Positions 43,203 to 52,824 of a DNA stretch of 64,000 bases are shown here, in pieces (the first letter of the stretch is position 1; the number at the start of each line of letters is the position of its first letter). Origin of the DNA: Candidatus Phytoplasma australiense. GTDB taxonomy: Bacteria; Bacillota_I; Bacilli_A; Acholeplasmatales; Acholeplasmataceae. The notes under the pieces are model-generated. The model searched no databases and was not told the origin of the DNA. It saw nothing but the letters and a program-made list of their open reading frames with translations. The stretch spans positions 806,001-870,000 of the forward strand of contig AM422018.1 of assembly GCA_000069925.1 (NCBI GenBank). Direction: 5' to 3'. A program made the translations under genes and the position numbers.

Positions 43203-44018
43203 TTATTTAATTGGCTGACATGAAGGACAAAGATAAGTTCCCCTGCCACCAACCTTGATTTTAATAATATTTGTCATGCAAACAGTGCAAGGAATTTTTT
43301 GTTTTCCGTGAACTAAAAGATGGTTTTGAAACGAACCTTTAGTTCCTTCTTCTGGTTCAAAAGTACTAATACTAGAGCCACCAAAAAAAATTGCCTTTTT
43401 TAATACTTTTTTAGCAATTTCTAAAATATTTTGAACTTGTGATGGGTTTAGATCGCAAGCTTTTGTTTCAGGATGTAATTTAGCTAAAAATAAAACTTCA
43501 TTAACATAAATATTACCCAATCCAGAAATTATTTTTTGATTTAATAAAACTTTTTTTAAAGCTGTTTTGGACTTGACTACTTTTTGATAAAAAGTCATAA
43601 AATCAATTTCAAAAGGATCTGAAGCTAGTTGATTGAGGGTTGTTTTAGTTAAAAAATCTTTTTGATTTTGCACTTCAAACCTTCCAAATTTACGAAAATC
43701 ATAATATCGCAAAGATAAATCATTATCAAAAAATAAAACAAAATGTTCAGTTGCTTCATGAGGATTGGATGCAGGTTTAAGAAATAATTTTCCTTCCAAC
43801 CTTAAATGACCGATTATAACAAGTTTTTGAGTAAGAAAAAATAATAAAAATTTGCCTTTTCTTTGAATATCTAAAATAGTTTTTTCTTCTATTTGGCTAA
43901 AAGCTTCGAAATTTTTAATAACCGGAGCATAAAAAACTTTTGTTTTGATGATTTTTGCACCAATTAGTTTAGATTTCAAAATATTCACAATAATTTGGAC
44001 TTCAGGCAATTCAGGCAT
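43203..44018 (-). CDS. mutM: Formamidopyrimidine-DNA glycosylase
   Basis: Excises oxidised purines such as 8-oxoguanine and cuts the abasic site. 271 residues, catalytic start PELPEVQ (P2, E3), helix-two-turn-helix LNQKIISGLGNIYVNEVLFLAK, and the C-terminal zinc finger C-x2-C-x16-C-x2-C. All key residues present. ATG at 44018 with AAGGAG upstream. Confidence 0.96.
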   Translation of the reverse strand: MPELPEVQIIVNILKSKLIGAKIIKTKVFYAPVIKNFEAFSQIEEKTILDIQRKGKFLLFFLTQKLVIIGHLRLEGKLFLKPASNPHEATEHFVLFFDNDLSLRYYDFRKFGRFEVQNQKDFLTKTTLNQLASDPFEIDFMTFYQKVVKSKTALKKVLLNQKIISGLGNIYVNEVLFLAKLHPETKACDLNPSQVQNILEIAKKVLKKAIFFGGSSISTFEPEEGTKGSFQNHLLVHGKQKIPCTVCMTNIIKIKVGGRGTYLCPSCQPIK

Positions 44019-44501
44019 AAATTTAACTCCTTAAAATTATATAATTGTTGAAACATAAGAAAAAAATTTAAAAAGAGATTGCAATATTAAACTTTTAAAT
44101 CTAAATTGTCTTTTATGAAAACATTTAATTATTTTTATTTTGCTTCAAATTATAAAATAATTAAAAAAACAAAAGAAGCAAAAAGGGGATTAATTTATAT
44201 CAAAAATTCAATCCTTAAAATGATCATAAAAATTGATTTTGATGTTTTTGTATCATGCCCACAATGTTTTTTCTAAAAATTTTTTTAGATAAAATTGAAA
44301 AATTATTTTTAATCCTAAATTTTTTTAAAAGTAAAAACCGAATATGAATTTTTGAATGGCTCAATTATTTAAAAAATGAAAAAATCACAAAAATGGAAAA
44401 ATTAAGATAACTTATCAACAATTATTTTTGAAAAAAATTTAAATAAAAGACCGTTGGCAGTTGTTTTTAGCACTTAAAAATCTTCCAAAATCAAAATTGC
44501 C
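44019..44501. other. Intergenic, nothing recognised
   Basis: AT-rich, no supported gene or hairpin terminator. Confidence 0.5.
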
Positions 44502-46532
44502 TTAAAAAATCTCTAAAAAGGGGTTGCAAGCTTTGGCAATTAAAGGTATGTTTTGCTTTAATTGATTAATTGGTTTCAAATGACGAAACAATTGTAAAAA
44601 AGCGATTTTTTGAAGGTCTAAAATATTTGCTTGCAAAAATAAAAACAAAAGAGATAAAGGATGTTTCTTTTTGTCTAAAAAAGGCAAAGAAAAACAAAAT
44701 ATTTTTCTTTTCCAAAAAGTTTCTAAATATTGATGTTCTTTGATTTGTTGCAATAACTTATCAAGGAAACAAGTTATATCGCCATCAACAGTTAAATATT
44801 GATTAATAATTATATTAGCATTAGAAAGAGATATATTCAATTCTTGAGCGATATCGTTAATCATATCATCAAAATAGTTGGGCAATGAAAAATCTTGACG
44901 GTAATTGGTTGTGTCAAGGCCGAAAAAAGTTATTTTTTGTTGTTCTTTCATTACTTGGTTTTTAGAAGCAAAAAAAGCTTTGATTTTTTTAACATTACCT
45001 AAAAAAGCTAATGTTTTTAAAGTAACTTTAGGGAATTCGTTTAAAAAAGGTTTGTTATTAAAAAGATAATACGGCAATGATGTTTGGCAATTTTCTAATT
45101 TAGCAAAAACAGATGCTAAAGGTAATTCTATTTCATGAAACAAAAATAATTGGTTATTTGTTTGAAGTAGTTTTAAAACGTGCTCTTTGCTTTGGTGAAA
45201 TAAAAAAGCTTTGATGGCAGTCTTTTTTTCTAAATTAACATGATTGAGTTCATAATCTCCTAAAAGATCTGTTTTCGTTAAAAGATCAATTAAATTATCG
45301 CTTTCCAAAGGAAATAAAAGATAGGCTGCTGGCAATAAATCAAAACAAATTCCTTCAATTATTATTCCTTTATGTTTTAAAAACAACTGTGTTTGATAAG
45401 TATTAAAAACATTTTTAGAAAAAGCAGGATTTTTGAGATAAGAAATAAAAAATTGATTCGCCAAAGCAATATCAGGATCAAGGAAAAAATTATGATTGCT
45501 GCCGCAAGAAAAACCAATTCCTAAAATACTTTTGTAATGAAGGTCAAATTCAAAATACAAAGACCATGTTTGCTCTTCGGTAATTGTTTGAATTACATGT
45601 TCTAAGGCTTGGTTTTGGTCAATATTTTGGTAAATAAAATTTTGAGTTAAATCTGGTTTCAAAGAAGTGTTGGGGGTTATTTTTAACCTTTTAAAATCCA
45701 TCTCTTGATAAAAATCTTGTAGTTCAAAAGATGACATATGTTTTATTTCTGTTTGTTCCAATTCGAAAGGCAATGGAACTTTGGTATCAATCGTTGTCAA
45801 AATTTTAGATAGTTTTAAATCTTCCATACAATTATTAATTTTTTCTTTTAAACTTGGTTTAATCGCATCTAAATGAGAAAGTAAATTATCTAAATTATCA
45901 TAAGTTTGCAACAAATTTTTGGCTGTTTTAGGACCTATTCCTGCAACACCTTTAATATTATCGGAAGAATCACCCATTAAAGCTTTATAATCGATCATTT
46001 GATATTCTTTCAAACCGTATTCTTCTAATAAAGTTTTGGGATTATAATGTTTAATCAGTTTTAATCCTTTTTTAATTAAATAAACGCTTGTGTTTGTATC
46101 TACTAATTGCAATAAATCTTGGTCGCTTGAATAAATAGAAACTTTTATGTTTTTGTTGCTGGCCATTTTGGCTAAAGTACCAATAATATCGTCTGCTTCA
46201 AATTCGGCTTGAAAATGATGCTTAACCCCTTTTAAAGTTAAATATTTTTTAATTAAAGGTATTTGATCAATTAATTCTTGAGGTGTTTCTGGTCTACCTT
46301 TTTTATAATTGTCATACATTTGATGCCTTTTGGTTGGATGATGCGTATCAAAGGCTACTAATATATAATTTTTTGTTTGTTCTAAAATTTTTTCAAACAT
46401 TTTAATAAAAGATAAAAGGGCGTTAGTATAAACACCTTTTTTATTTTGCAAAAGTTTCTTTCCGTTATTAGCGGTTGCATGATATGCTCTAAAAACAAGC
46501 GAATTGCCATCCACCAAAACTAAATGTTGCAT
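44502..46532 (-). CDS. polA: DNA polymerase I-like protein with degenerate polymerase half
   Basis: 676 residues. The 5' nuclease domain (1 to about 290) is complete: D8 in LVDGNSLVFR, EADD (112-115), SSDQDLLQL (135-143), MGDSSDN (186-192) and helix-hairpin GIGPKTA (198-204). It should process Okazaki fragments. Next comes a 3'-5' exonuclease-like fold without its acidic residues (about 320-470, ends HEIELPLASVFAKLE). The remaining 200 residues stand where the polymerase fingers and palm should be, but the palm motifs DYSQIELR and VHDE are not found; only a faint match to the ISLSNANIIINQYL / YLETFWKRK region survives. E. coli PolA is 928 residues. Probably a 5' nuclease with a structural tail. 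ATG at 46532, AAAGGAG upstream. Confidence 0.87.
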   Translation of the reverse strand: MQHLVLVDGNSLVFRAYHATANNGKKLLQNKKGVYTNALLSFIKMFEKILEQTKNYILVAFDTHHPTKRHQMYDNYKKGRPETPQELIDQIPLIKKYLTLKGVKHHFQAEFEADDIIGTLAKMASNKNIKVSIYSSDQDLLQLVDTNTSVYLIKKGLKLIKHYNPKTLLEEYGLKEYQMIDYKALMGDSSDNIKGVAGIGPKTAKNLLQTYDNLDNLLSHLDAIKPSLKEKINNCMEDLKLSKILTTIDTKVPLPFELEQTEIKHMSSFELQDFYQEMDFKRLKITPNTSLKPDLTQNFIYQNIDQNQALEHVIQTITEEQTWSLYFEFDLHYKSILGIGFSCGSNHNFFLDPDIALANQFFISYLKNPAFSKNVFNTYQTQLFLKHKGIIIEGICFDLLPAAYLLFPLESDNLIDLLTKTDLLGDYELNHVNLEKKTAIKAFLFHQSKEHVLKLLQTNNQLFLFHEIELPLASVFAKLENCQTSLPYYLFNNKPFLNEFPKVTLKTLAFLGNVKKIKAFFASKNQVMKEQQKITFFGLDTTNYRQDFSLPNYFDDMINDIAQELNISLSNANIIINQYLTVDGDITCFLDKLLQQIKEHQYLETFWKRKIFCFSLPFLDKKKHPLSLLFLFLQANILDLQKIAFLQLFRHLKPINQLKQNIPLIAKACNPFLEIF

Positions 46533-46568
46533 CTTTTTCTCCTTTTTGTTATTCGAGGGGGATTATGA

Positions 46569-46597
46569 AAAAAAGAAAGTTGAAAAAACTTTCTTTG
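46569..46597 (-). terminator. Terminator of ftsY-ffh
   Basis: AAAGAAAGTT/AACTTTCTTT stem then T run on the minus strand. It lies beyond the duplicated ffh tail, as expected if that duplication arose inside the transcription unit. Confidence 0.8.
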
Positions 46598-46627
46598 AAT
46601 TGTTATTTGAATGTGAATTTGTTTCTT

Positions 46628-46986
46628 CATTATTTCAAGTGATGGAAAAAAGATAAAGGGTCTTCTTGTAATTTAATAATATCTGCATCAAAAATTTTTC
46701 ATTTGTTTAGCTAACTTTTTTTGCTGTTCTAACAAAGTCATCAATTGAGAAACATCGCTTAATTGATTGAAAGAACTTTAGCAATCCGCATTCTTCTGCG
46801 ACCACTTAAAGCAATTAAACGCGGTTTTTTACGTTCTTCTTTAGTCATACTTTGGATTAAAACTTCAAATTTTTTTAAATTATCATCGTTAATCCCTGAA
46901 GAAAGTTGTTTCATTTTATTGCCTAATCAGGAAATAAAGCTTAAATATTTTACTAAATGAACCTATTTTTTTCAAAGTTTTTAATT
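46628..46986 (-). pseudogene. Duplicated 3' end of ffh
   Basis: Tandem copy of the last 360 bp of ffh (46988-47347), aligned end to end, with several small indels and base changes that break the frame (for example GATTGAAAG for GATTACCAG near 46765). It holds only the C-terminal M-domain region. Confidence 0.88.
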
Positions 46987-46987
46987 G

Positions 46988-48349
46988 TTATTTCAAATGA
47001 TTAAAAAAGGATAAAGGGTCTTCTTGTAATTTATTAATATCTGCATCATCAAAATTTTTCATTTGTTTAGCTAACTTTTTTTGCTGTTCTAACAAAGTCA
47101 TCAATTGAGAAACATCGCTTAATTGATTACCAGAACCTTTAGCAATCCGCATTCTTCTGCGACCACTTAAAGCAATTAAACGCGGTTTTTTACGTTCTTC
47201 TTTAGTCATACTTTGGATTAAAACTTCAAATTTTTTTAAATTATCATCGTTAATCCCTGAAGAAAGTTGCTTCATTTTATTACCTAACCCAGGAATAAAG
47301 CTTAATATTTTACTAAATGAACCTATTTTTTTCAAAGTTTTTAATTGCTTTTGAAAATCATGATAATTATAATTATCATCTAACAAACGATCCATCATTT
47401 TTTTACCTTGGTCGGCATCAATTTTATCAGTTACTGTCTCAATCAAAGTTAAAACATCGCCCATCCCCAAAAGTCTGGAAGCCATCCTATCAGGATTAAA
47501 AGGTTCTAAAAGATCAATTGACTCAGATGATGAAATAAACTTTAAAGGCAATTCCGTCATCACTCTAACAGATAAAGAAGCGCCTCCTTTAGTGTCTGCA
47601 TCCATTTTAGTCAAAATAACCCCAGTTGCTCCCACTTGTTGGTGAAAAGTTTGAGTGTTTTTTGCGGATTGTTGCCCTGTTAAAGCATCAATAACTAATA
47701 AAACTTCTGAAAAATCACACTTACTCTTAATTTCTTTCAATTCTTGCATCATTTTTTCGTCAATTGTTAATCTCCCTGCAGTGTCAATAACAATTGCATC
47801 ATAACCGTTTTTTTGAGCATATTGCAAACCTAGTTCAACAATTTCTATAACTGGAGTGTTTCCTTGGGAAAAAACATCAATTTTAATTTGTCGGCCAATA
47901 ACTTTTAATTGTTCAACTGCCCCAGGACGATAAATGTCACAAGCAATTAACAAAACTTTTTGATGGTTTTTTTTTCTTAACCAAAGAGCTAGTTTTCCTG
48001 CTGTAGTAGTTTTACCGCTCCCTTGCAAACCAATCAACATCATGGCATTTAAATGGGGTTTTGGTTGGACAACTAAATCAGACCGAGTGGAACCCAAAAT
48101 TTGGGTTAAAGTTTCATTAATGATTTTAATAATGTGTTCTTTTGGTTTTAAACCTTTTAAAACTTCTTGTTTTAGGCTTTTTTTACTAATAAGTTCATGA
48201 AAAGTATCGATAACTTTTATATTAACGTCTGCTTCGATCAAAGATAATCGAATATCTTCCATAATGTTTTCAATATCTCGAGATTCAATTATTTTTTTGC
48301 CTCTGATTTTATTAATGATTTTTTGAAATCCATCTCCTAATATACTCAT
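46988..48349 (-). CDS. ffh: Signal recognition particle protein Ffh
   Basis: GTPase that binds signal peptides and SRP RNA and brings ribosomes to the membrane. 453 residues: N domain, G domain with G1 GLQGSGKTT (107-115), DTAGR and TKMD, then the methionine-rich M domain (about 300-450) with the RNA-binding SGRRRMRIAKGSG. ATG at 48349 with AAGGAG. It follows ftsY by 18 bp in one operon. Its 3' end is duplicated downstream. Confidence 0.97.
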   Translation of the reverse strand: MSILGDGFQKIINKIRGKKIIESRDIENIMEDIRLSLIEADVNIKVIDTFHELISKKSLKQEVLKGLKPKEHIIKIINETLTQILGSTRSDLVVQPKPHLNAMMLIGLQGSGKTTTAGKLALWLRKKNHQKVLLIACDIYRPGAVEQLKVIGRQIKIDVFSQGNTPVIEIVELGLQYAQKNGYDAIVIDTAGRLTIDEKMMQELKEIKSKCDFSEVLLVIDALTGQQSAKNTQTFHQQVGATGVILTKMDADTKGGASLSVRVMTELPLKFISSSESIDLLEPFNPDRMASRLLGMGDVLTLIETVTDKIDADQGKKMMDRLLDDNYNYHDFQKQLKTLKKIGSFSKILSFIPGLGNKMKQLSSGINDDNLKKFEVLIQSMTKEERKKPRLIALSGRRRMRIAKGSGNQLSDVSQLMTLLEQQKKLAKQMKNFDDADINKLQEDPLSFFNHLK

Positions 48350-48367
48350 TTGAATAGCTTTACTCCT

Positions 48368-49363
48368 TTAAATATTTTTCAGAAAAAAATTGTTAAATAA
48401 ATGAAAAAGATAATTTTGAATATCAAAATCGACTAAATCTTCGGGTTTTTCTCCTAAACCAATAAATTTAATTGATAAATTATATAAATGTTTGATAGCA
48501 AAGACAATACCGCCCTTGGAAGTTCCGTCAAGTTTAGTTATAATTGCTCCTGTTAAAGGGACTGCTTCATTAAATAATTCTACTTGATTTAAGGCGTTTT
48601 GGCCTGTGTTTGCATCAAGCACTAAAAAAGATTGTAAGTTTTCAGGATTTAAATGTTTTAAAATAACTCTTTGAATTTTGGCTAATTCTTGCATTAAATT
48701 AGCCTTGTTTTGCAATCTTCCTGCAGTATCGCATAAAACTACATCATAAGCGTTTTTTTTAGCATATTGCAAGCCTTCAAAAATAACACTTGAAGGACTT
48801 GGGAAAAGTGTTCCTTCTTTAGCAAAAACTTCTGTTTGAGACCAATTGCCCCAAATTTTTAATTGTTCAACCGCTCCTGCGCGAAAAGTATCGCCTGCAA
48901 CTAAAAGAACTTTTTTACCTTCTTGTCTCAACTTAGTTGCCATTTTTCCGATAGTGGTAGTTTTTCCAACACCGTTAACACCAACAAACAAATACATTTG
49001 AGGGTCAGTAAGAGTAGTTTTGGAATTGGTGTTCAAAATTGGGGTTTGTGATTGTTTGGAACTATCTTGATATAGGTGAAGCAAATGTTTGATAATAATT
49101 GATGGTAATTGACGCGCTTCTTTAATATTTGATTGATTCAGATAGTTTTTGATAGACTGCATTAAAAAAAGCGTTGTTTTAACGCCAAAATCACTTTCTA
49201 TAAGGATATTTTCTAAAGCAGATAATAAAGATTCTTCAATATTTTTAGCTTCTTTTAAAAGAGTTTCAAAATTAACAAAATTGCCTTTTGTTTTTGCCAA
49301 CCCTAACTGATATTTATCACTATTCTTCTTTTTAAAAAATTTATTTTTAAACCATTGAAACAT
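48368..49363 (-). CDS. ftsY: SRP receptor FtsY
   Basis: Membrane-linked GTPase partner of Ffh. 331 residues from the ATG at 49363 (MFQWFKNKFFKKK), preferred because GAGG lies nine bases upstream; the frame also opens at TTG 49384. NG domain with G1 GVNGVGKTT, RAGAVEQL, DTAGR and TKLDGTSKGG. The acidic A domain of E. coli is absent; instead a short basic amphipathic start may bind lipid. Upstream TATACTATAAT-like sequence (49388-49400) is a probable promoter. Confidence 0.96.
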   Translation of the reverse strand: MFQWFKNKFFKKKNSDKYQLGLAKTKGNFVNFETLLKEAKNIEESLLSALENILIESDFGVKTTLFLMQSIKNYLNQSNIKEARQLPSIIIKHLLHLYQDSSKQSQTPILNTNSKTTLTDPQMYLFVGVNGVGKTTTIGKMATKLRQEGKKVLLVAGDTFRAGAVEQLKIWGNWSQTEVFAKEGTLFPSPSSVIFEGLQYAKKNAYDVVLCDTAGRLQNKANLMQELAKIQRVILKHLNPENLQSFLVLDANTGQNALNQVELFNEAVPLTGAIITKLDGTSKGGIVFAIKHLYNLSIKFIGLGEKPEDLVDFDIQNYLFHLFNNFFLKNI

Positions 49364-49465
49364 TTCTTCAACCTCATTTGTCAAACTTAGTATACTATAA
49401 TTATTATAACTAAAAAAAGTTAGTTTTGGAAGTTAATTTTTTAGAAAAAAGAATCGTTATAAAAA

Positions 49466-49498
49466 GAAAAAAAGAAACTTTCAAAAGTTTCTTTTTTT
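49466..49498. terminator. Bidirectional terminator
   Basis: AAAAAGAAACTTT/AAAGTTTCTTTTT stem with short loop; ends the surface-protein gene that follows on the minus strand. Confidence 0.85.
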
Positions 49499-49517
49499 AT
49501 ATTAATTAATTTTTTAA

Positions 49518-52328
49518 TTATCTTTTTGTTGATTTTGGATTAGGATTTTTTTTGCCTTGAGTGTAATAATATCCACTACCACTAATTAAAGCGACAACTA
49601 AAACTATTAATAAAGTCCATGACCAGAAGTATGTTTTGGTTGGTGGAGTCAATATACTACTTGGTGGAGCTTGTTGTATTCCGTAAACAACTTGGCCTTT
49701 AAAATTCTTAGTCTCTTCTTTAGTTGCTACTGTTACTGTTTTCTTATCGTTGTCAAAAGTAATTGTTACATCATTTAATGTAAGTGTTTGGTCTTTTGCA
49801 ATTTGTTCTAAAACAGCTTTTTTGTTTGCTTCTGTATCAAGATTTTCTAATGAAGGTAAAGTTACTTTTCGTGGTACTGTTGATGGTTCTAAAACATTGG
49901 ATAATTCTGATGCTTGGGTTTGTTGTAAGTTATATATAACTTCGCCTTGGTAACTAGATGTTGCTAAAGCTTTTACTTGTAATTTTTTATTGTTGTCAAT
50001 CAAAGTAATTTTAACATCCTCTAATTGAACTTGGCTATCAGTGGCTTTTTTAATTTTATCTAAAACTGATTGGCTTTGAAGATTAGTTCTTTCATTTTCT
50101 GCTAACTCAATTTGTGTTGTAGCTGCTGGTTTCAAAACATTAGGTAATTGTGGAGCTAAATTATATACAACATTACCTTGGTATCTAGTAGAACCTGATA
50201 CAGGGGCTACTGTTAATTGGTTGTTGTTCAAAGAAATTGTTACATCAGCGTTTGTAACAACTGGGTTATCGTTACTTAATCTAACTAATCCTAAAACAGC
50301 TTCTGTGTTAGGGTTATTTCTTTGTTCTGGAGTTAAATTAGGTTGTGTTGAATCTGGGTTTAAAACAGTATCTAATTGTTGTGGAGCTAAATTATATACA
50401 ACACTACCTTGGTATCTAGTAGAACCTGATACAGGAGCTACTGTTAATTGGTTGTTGTTCAAAGAAATTGTTACATCAGCGTTTGTAACAACTGGGTTAT
50501 CGTTACTTAATCTAACTAATCCTAAAACAGCTTCTGTGTTAGGGTTATTTCTTTGTTCTGGAGTTAAATTAGGTTGTGTTGAATCTGGGTTTAAAACAGT
50601 ATCTAATTGTTGTGGAGCTAAATTATATACAACATTACCTTGGTATCTAGTAGAACCTGATACAGGGGCTACTGTTAATTGGTTGTTGTTCAAAGAAATT
50701 GTTACATCAGCGTTTGTAACAACTGGGTTATCGTTACTTAATCTAACTAATCCTAAAACAGCTTCTGTGTTAGGGTTATTTCTTTGTTCTGGAGTTAAAT
50801 TAGGTTGTGTTGAATCTGGGTTTAAAACAGTATCTAATTGTTGTGGAGCTAAATTATATACAACACTACCTTGGTATCTAGTAGAACCTGATACAGGAGC
50901 TACTGTTAATTGGTTGTTGTTCAAAGAAATTGTTACATCAGCGTTTGTAACAACTGGGTTATCGTTACTTAATCTAACTAATCCTAAAACAGCTTCTGTG
51001 TTAGGGTTATTTCTTTGTTCTGGAGTTAAATTAGGTTGTGTTGAATCTGGGTTTAAAACAGTATCTAATTGTTGTGGAGCTAAATTATATACAACATTAC
51101 CTTGGTATCTAGTAGAACCTGATACAGGGGCTACTGTTAATTGGTTGTTGTTCAAAGAAATTGTTACATCAGCGTTTGTAACAACTGGGTTATCGTTACT
51201 TAATCTAACTAATCCTAAAACAGCTTCTGTGTTAGGGTTATTTCTTTGTTCTGGAGTTAAATTAGGTTGTGTTGAATCTGGGTTTAAAACAGTATCTAAT
51301 TGTTGTGGAGCTAAATTATATATAACACTACCTTGGTATCTAGTAGAACCTGATACAGGAGCTACTGTTAATTGGTTGTTGTTCAAAGAAATTGTTACAT
51401 CAGCGTTTGTAACAACTGGGTTATCGTTACTTAATCTAACTAATCCTAAAACAGCTTCTGTGTTAGGGTTATTTCTTTGTTCTGGAGTTAAATTAGGTTG
51501 TGTTGAATCTGGGTTTAAAACAGTATCTAATTGTTGTGGAGCTAAATTATATACAACATTACCTTGGTATCTAGTAGAACCTGATACAGGGGCTACTGTT
51601 AATTGGTTGTTGTTCAAAGAAATTGTTACATCAGCGTTTGTAACAACTGGGTTATCGTTACTTAATCTAACTAATCCTAAAACAGCTTCTGTGTTAGGGT
51701 TATTTCTTTGTTCTGGAGTTAAATTAGGTTGTGTTGAATCTGGGTTTAAAACAGTATCTAATTGTTGTGGAGCTAAATTATATACAACACTACCTTGGTA
51801 TCTAGTAGAACCTGATACAGGAGCTACTGTTAATTGGTTGTTGTTCAAAGAAATTGTTACATCAGCGTTTGTAACAACTGGGTTATCGTTACTTAATCTA
51901 ACTAATCCTAAAACAGCTTCTGTGTTAGGGTTATTTCTTTGTTCTGGAGTTAAATTAGGTTGTATTGAATCTGGGTTTAAAACAGTATCTAATTGTTGTG
52001 GAGCTAAATTATATACAACACTACCTTGGTATCTAGTAGAACCTGATACAGGAGCTACTGTTAATTGGTTGTTGTTCAAAGAAATTGTTACATCATTAAT
52101 TGCAACTGTTTTACCTTCAGCTACAAATAGATTTAAAACATCTTGATCTTGAGGTTTAGTTATTTGTGCTTCGGTTAAAGTAATTTGTGTTGTAGCTGCT
52201 GGTTTCAAAAAATTAGGTAATTGTGTTAGGCCTTCAGCAAACACACTCATTCCTACAGATAACAACATGAAAAGAGATAATAAATATAAATTAATTTTTT
52301 TGAAAAATGGTCTTTTAGATAAATTCAT
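49518..52328 (-). CDS. Surface protein with eight identical 77-residue repeats
   Basis: 936 residues. Sec signal peptide (1-31, FFKKINLYLLSLFMLLSVGMSVFA), a unique N-terminal unit, eight full repeats plus a partial ninth from residue 79, then two diverged relatives of the same unit, and a C-terminal membrane helix (about 900-920, WTLLIVLVVALISGSGYYYTQ) with a basic tail. This fits a protein anchored in the single membrane and facing outward. Each repeat holds DVTISLNNNQLTVAPVSGST and ends with SNDNPVVTNA; the diverged units (DVKITLIDNNKKLQVKA, DVTITFDNDKKTVTVA) show the ancestral form, a small beta-rich domain. ATG at 52328 with AAAGGAA upstream. Probably an immunodominant or adhesin-like protein; no known Imp, Amp or IdpA recognised. 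Confidence 0.82.
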   Translation of the reverse strand: MNLSKRPFFKKINLYLLSLFMLLSVGMSVFAEGLTQLPNFLKPAATTQITLTEAQITKPQDQDVLNLFVAEGKTVAINDVTISLNNNQLTVAPVSGSTRYQGSVVYNLAPQQLDTVLNPDSIQPNLTPEQRNNPNTEAVLGLVRLSNDNPVVTNADVTISLNNNQLTVAPVSGSTRYQGSVVYNLAPQQLDTVLNPDSTQPNLTPEQRNNPNTEAVLGLVRLSNDNPVVTNADVTISLNNNQLTVAPVSGSTRYQGNVVYNLAPQQLDTVLNPDSTQPNLTPEQRNNPNTEAVLGLVRLSNDNPVVTNADVTISLNNNQLTVAPVSGSTRYQGSVIYNLAPQQLDTVLNPDSTQPNLTPEQRNNPNTEAVLGLVRLSNDNPVVTNADVTISLNNNQLTVAPVSGSTRYQGNVVYNLAPQQLDTVLNPDSTQPNLTPEQRNNPNTEAVLGLVRLSNDNPVVTNADVTISLNNNQLTVAPVSGSTRYQGSVVYNLAPQQLDTVLNPDSTQPNLTPEQRNNPNTEAVLGLVRLSNDNPVVTNADVTISLNNNQLTVAPVSGSTRYQGNVVYNLAPQQLDTVLNPDSTQPNLTPEQRNNPNTEAVLGLVRLSNDNPVVTNADVTISLNNNQLTVAPVSGSTRYQGSVVYNLAPQQLDTVLNPDSTQPNLTPEQRNNPNTEAVLGLVRLSNDNPVVTNADVTISLNNNQLTVAPVSGSTRYQGNVVYNLAPQLPNVLKPAATTQIELAENERTNLQSQSVLDKIKKATDSQVQLEDVKITLIDNNKKLQVKALATSSYQGEVIYNLQQTQASELSNVLEPSTVPRKVTLPSLENLDTEANKKAVLEQIAKDQTLTLNDVTITFDNDKKTVTVATKEETKNFKGQVVYGIQQAPPSSILTPPTKTYFWSWTLLIVLVVALISGSGYYYTQGKKNPNPKSTKR
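50155..52094 (-). repeat. 231-bp tandem repeat array
   Basis: Eight complete 231-bp units and a partial ninth, nearly identical at DNA level. Units alternate between two types (S or N before VVYN, with linked silent T/C and A/G changes), so the array has grown by 462-bp pairs. Confidence 0.95.
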
Positions 52329-52408
52329 TATTATATGTTTTCCTTTTCGTTTTTTTTAATATTTTTTTCTAAAGATTAAAATTATATTCTTAGTTGATAC
52401 CCCTTTCT

Positions 52409-52441
52409 ATAGTAATTATTTAATGAATCACCAATTACTAT
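52409..52441. promoter_or_regulatory. Dyad ATAGTAATT/AATTACTAT, copy 1
   Basis: 9-bp inverted repeat with a 15-base spacer, 80 bp upstream of the surface-protein gene; second copy at 52793-52824. Confidence 0.55.
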
Positions 52442-52792
52442 TACTTTCATTATACCAAAAAAAAAAAAAACAACCAAAAATTAATCTAAAAATATTTTTT
52501 TAATCCTTTTATTTTTAAACAACATAAAAAGACTCTTAAAGCTTGAACAAATTTAAAAACTAAACAAATAAAAAAGCTAAATCCCAAAAAAAGTTCAAAA
52601 ACGCAATAATGCATATTTTCTTTAAAAGTTGATTCCTTTGAAAAACAAATTATAAAGCGAATGCTCCAAAATATTGGGGTTTTGGATAAGCAAAAATAAT
52701 TTTTTCTTTAAGTTCATTTTCTATGTCTTTCTTTTTTGCGATTTTTTTAAAGATAAATTATATTTTATTTTCTTTAATTGTTTCCTCCTTCT

Positions 52793-52824
52793 ATAGTAAT
52801 ATTTAATAAATTATCAATTACTAT
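52793..52824. promoter_or_regulatory. Dyad ATAGTAAT/ATTACTAT, copy 2
   Basis: The same dyad in the diverged duplicate; both arms are kept although the spacer has changed. Confidence 0.5.

Noticed and set aside
50221-52146. 641-codon open frame on the plus strand opposite the surface-protein gene
   Set aside because: It is open only because the 231-bp repeat lacks stops in that frame; no binding site, signal peptide or plausible composition, and the minus frame has all of these.
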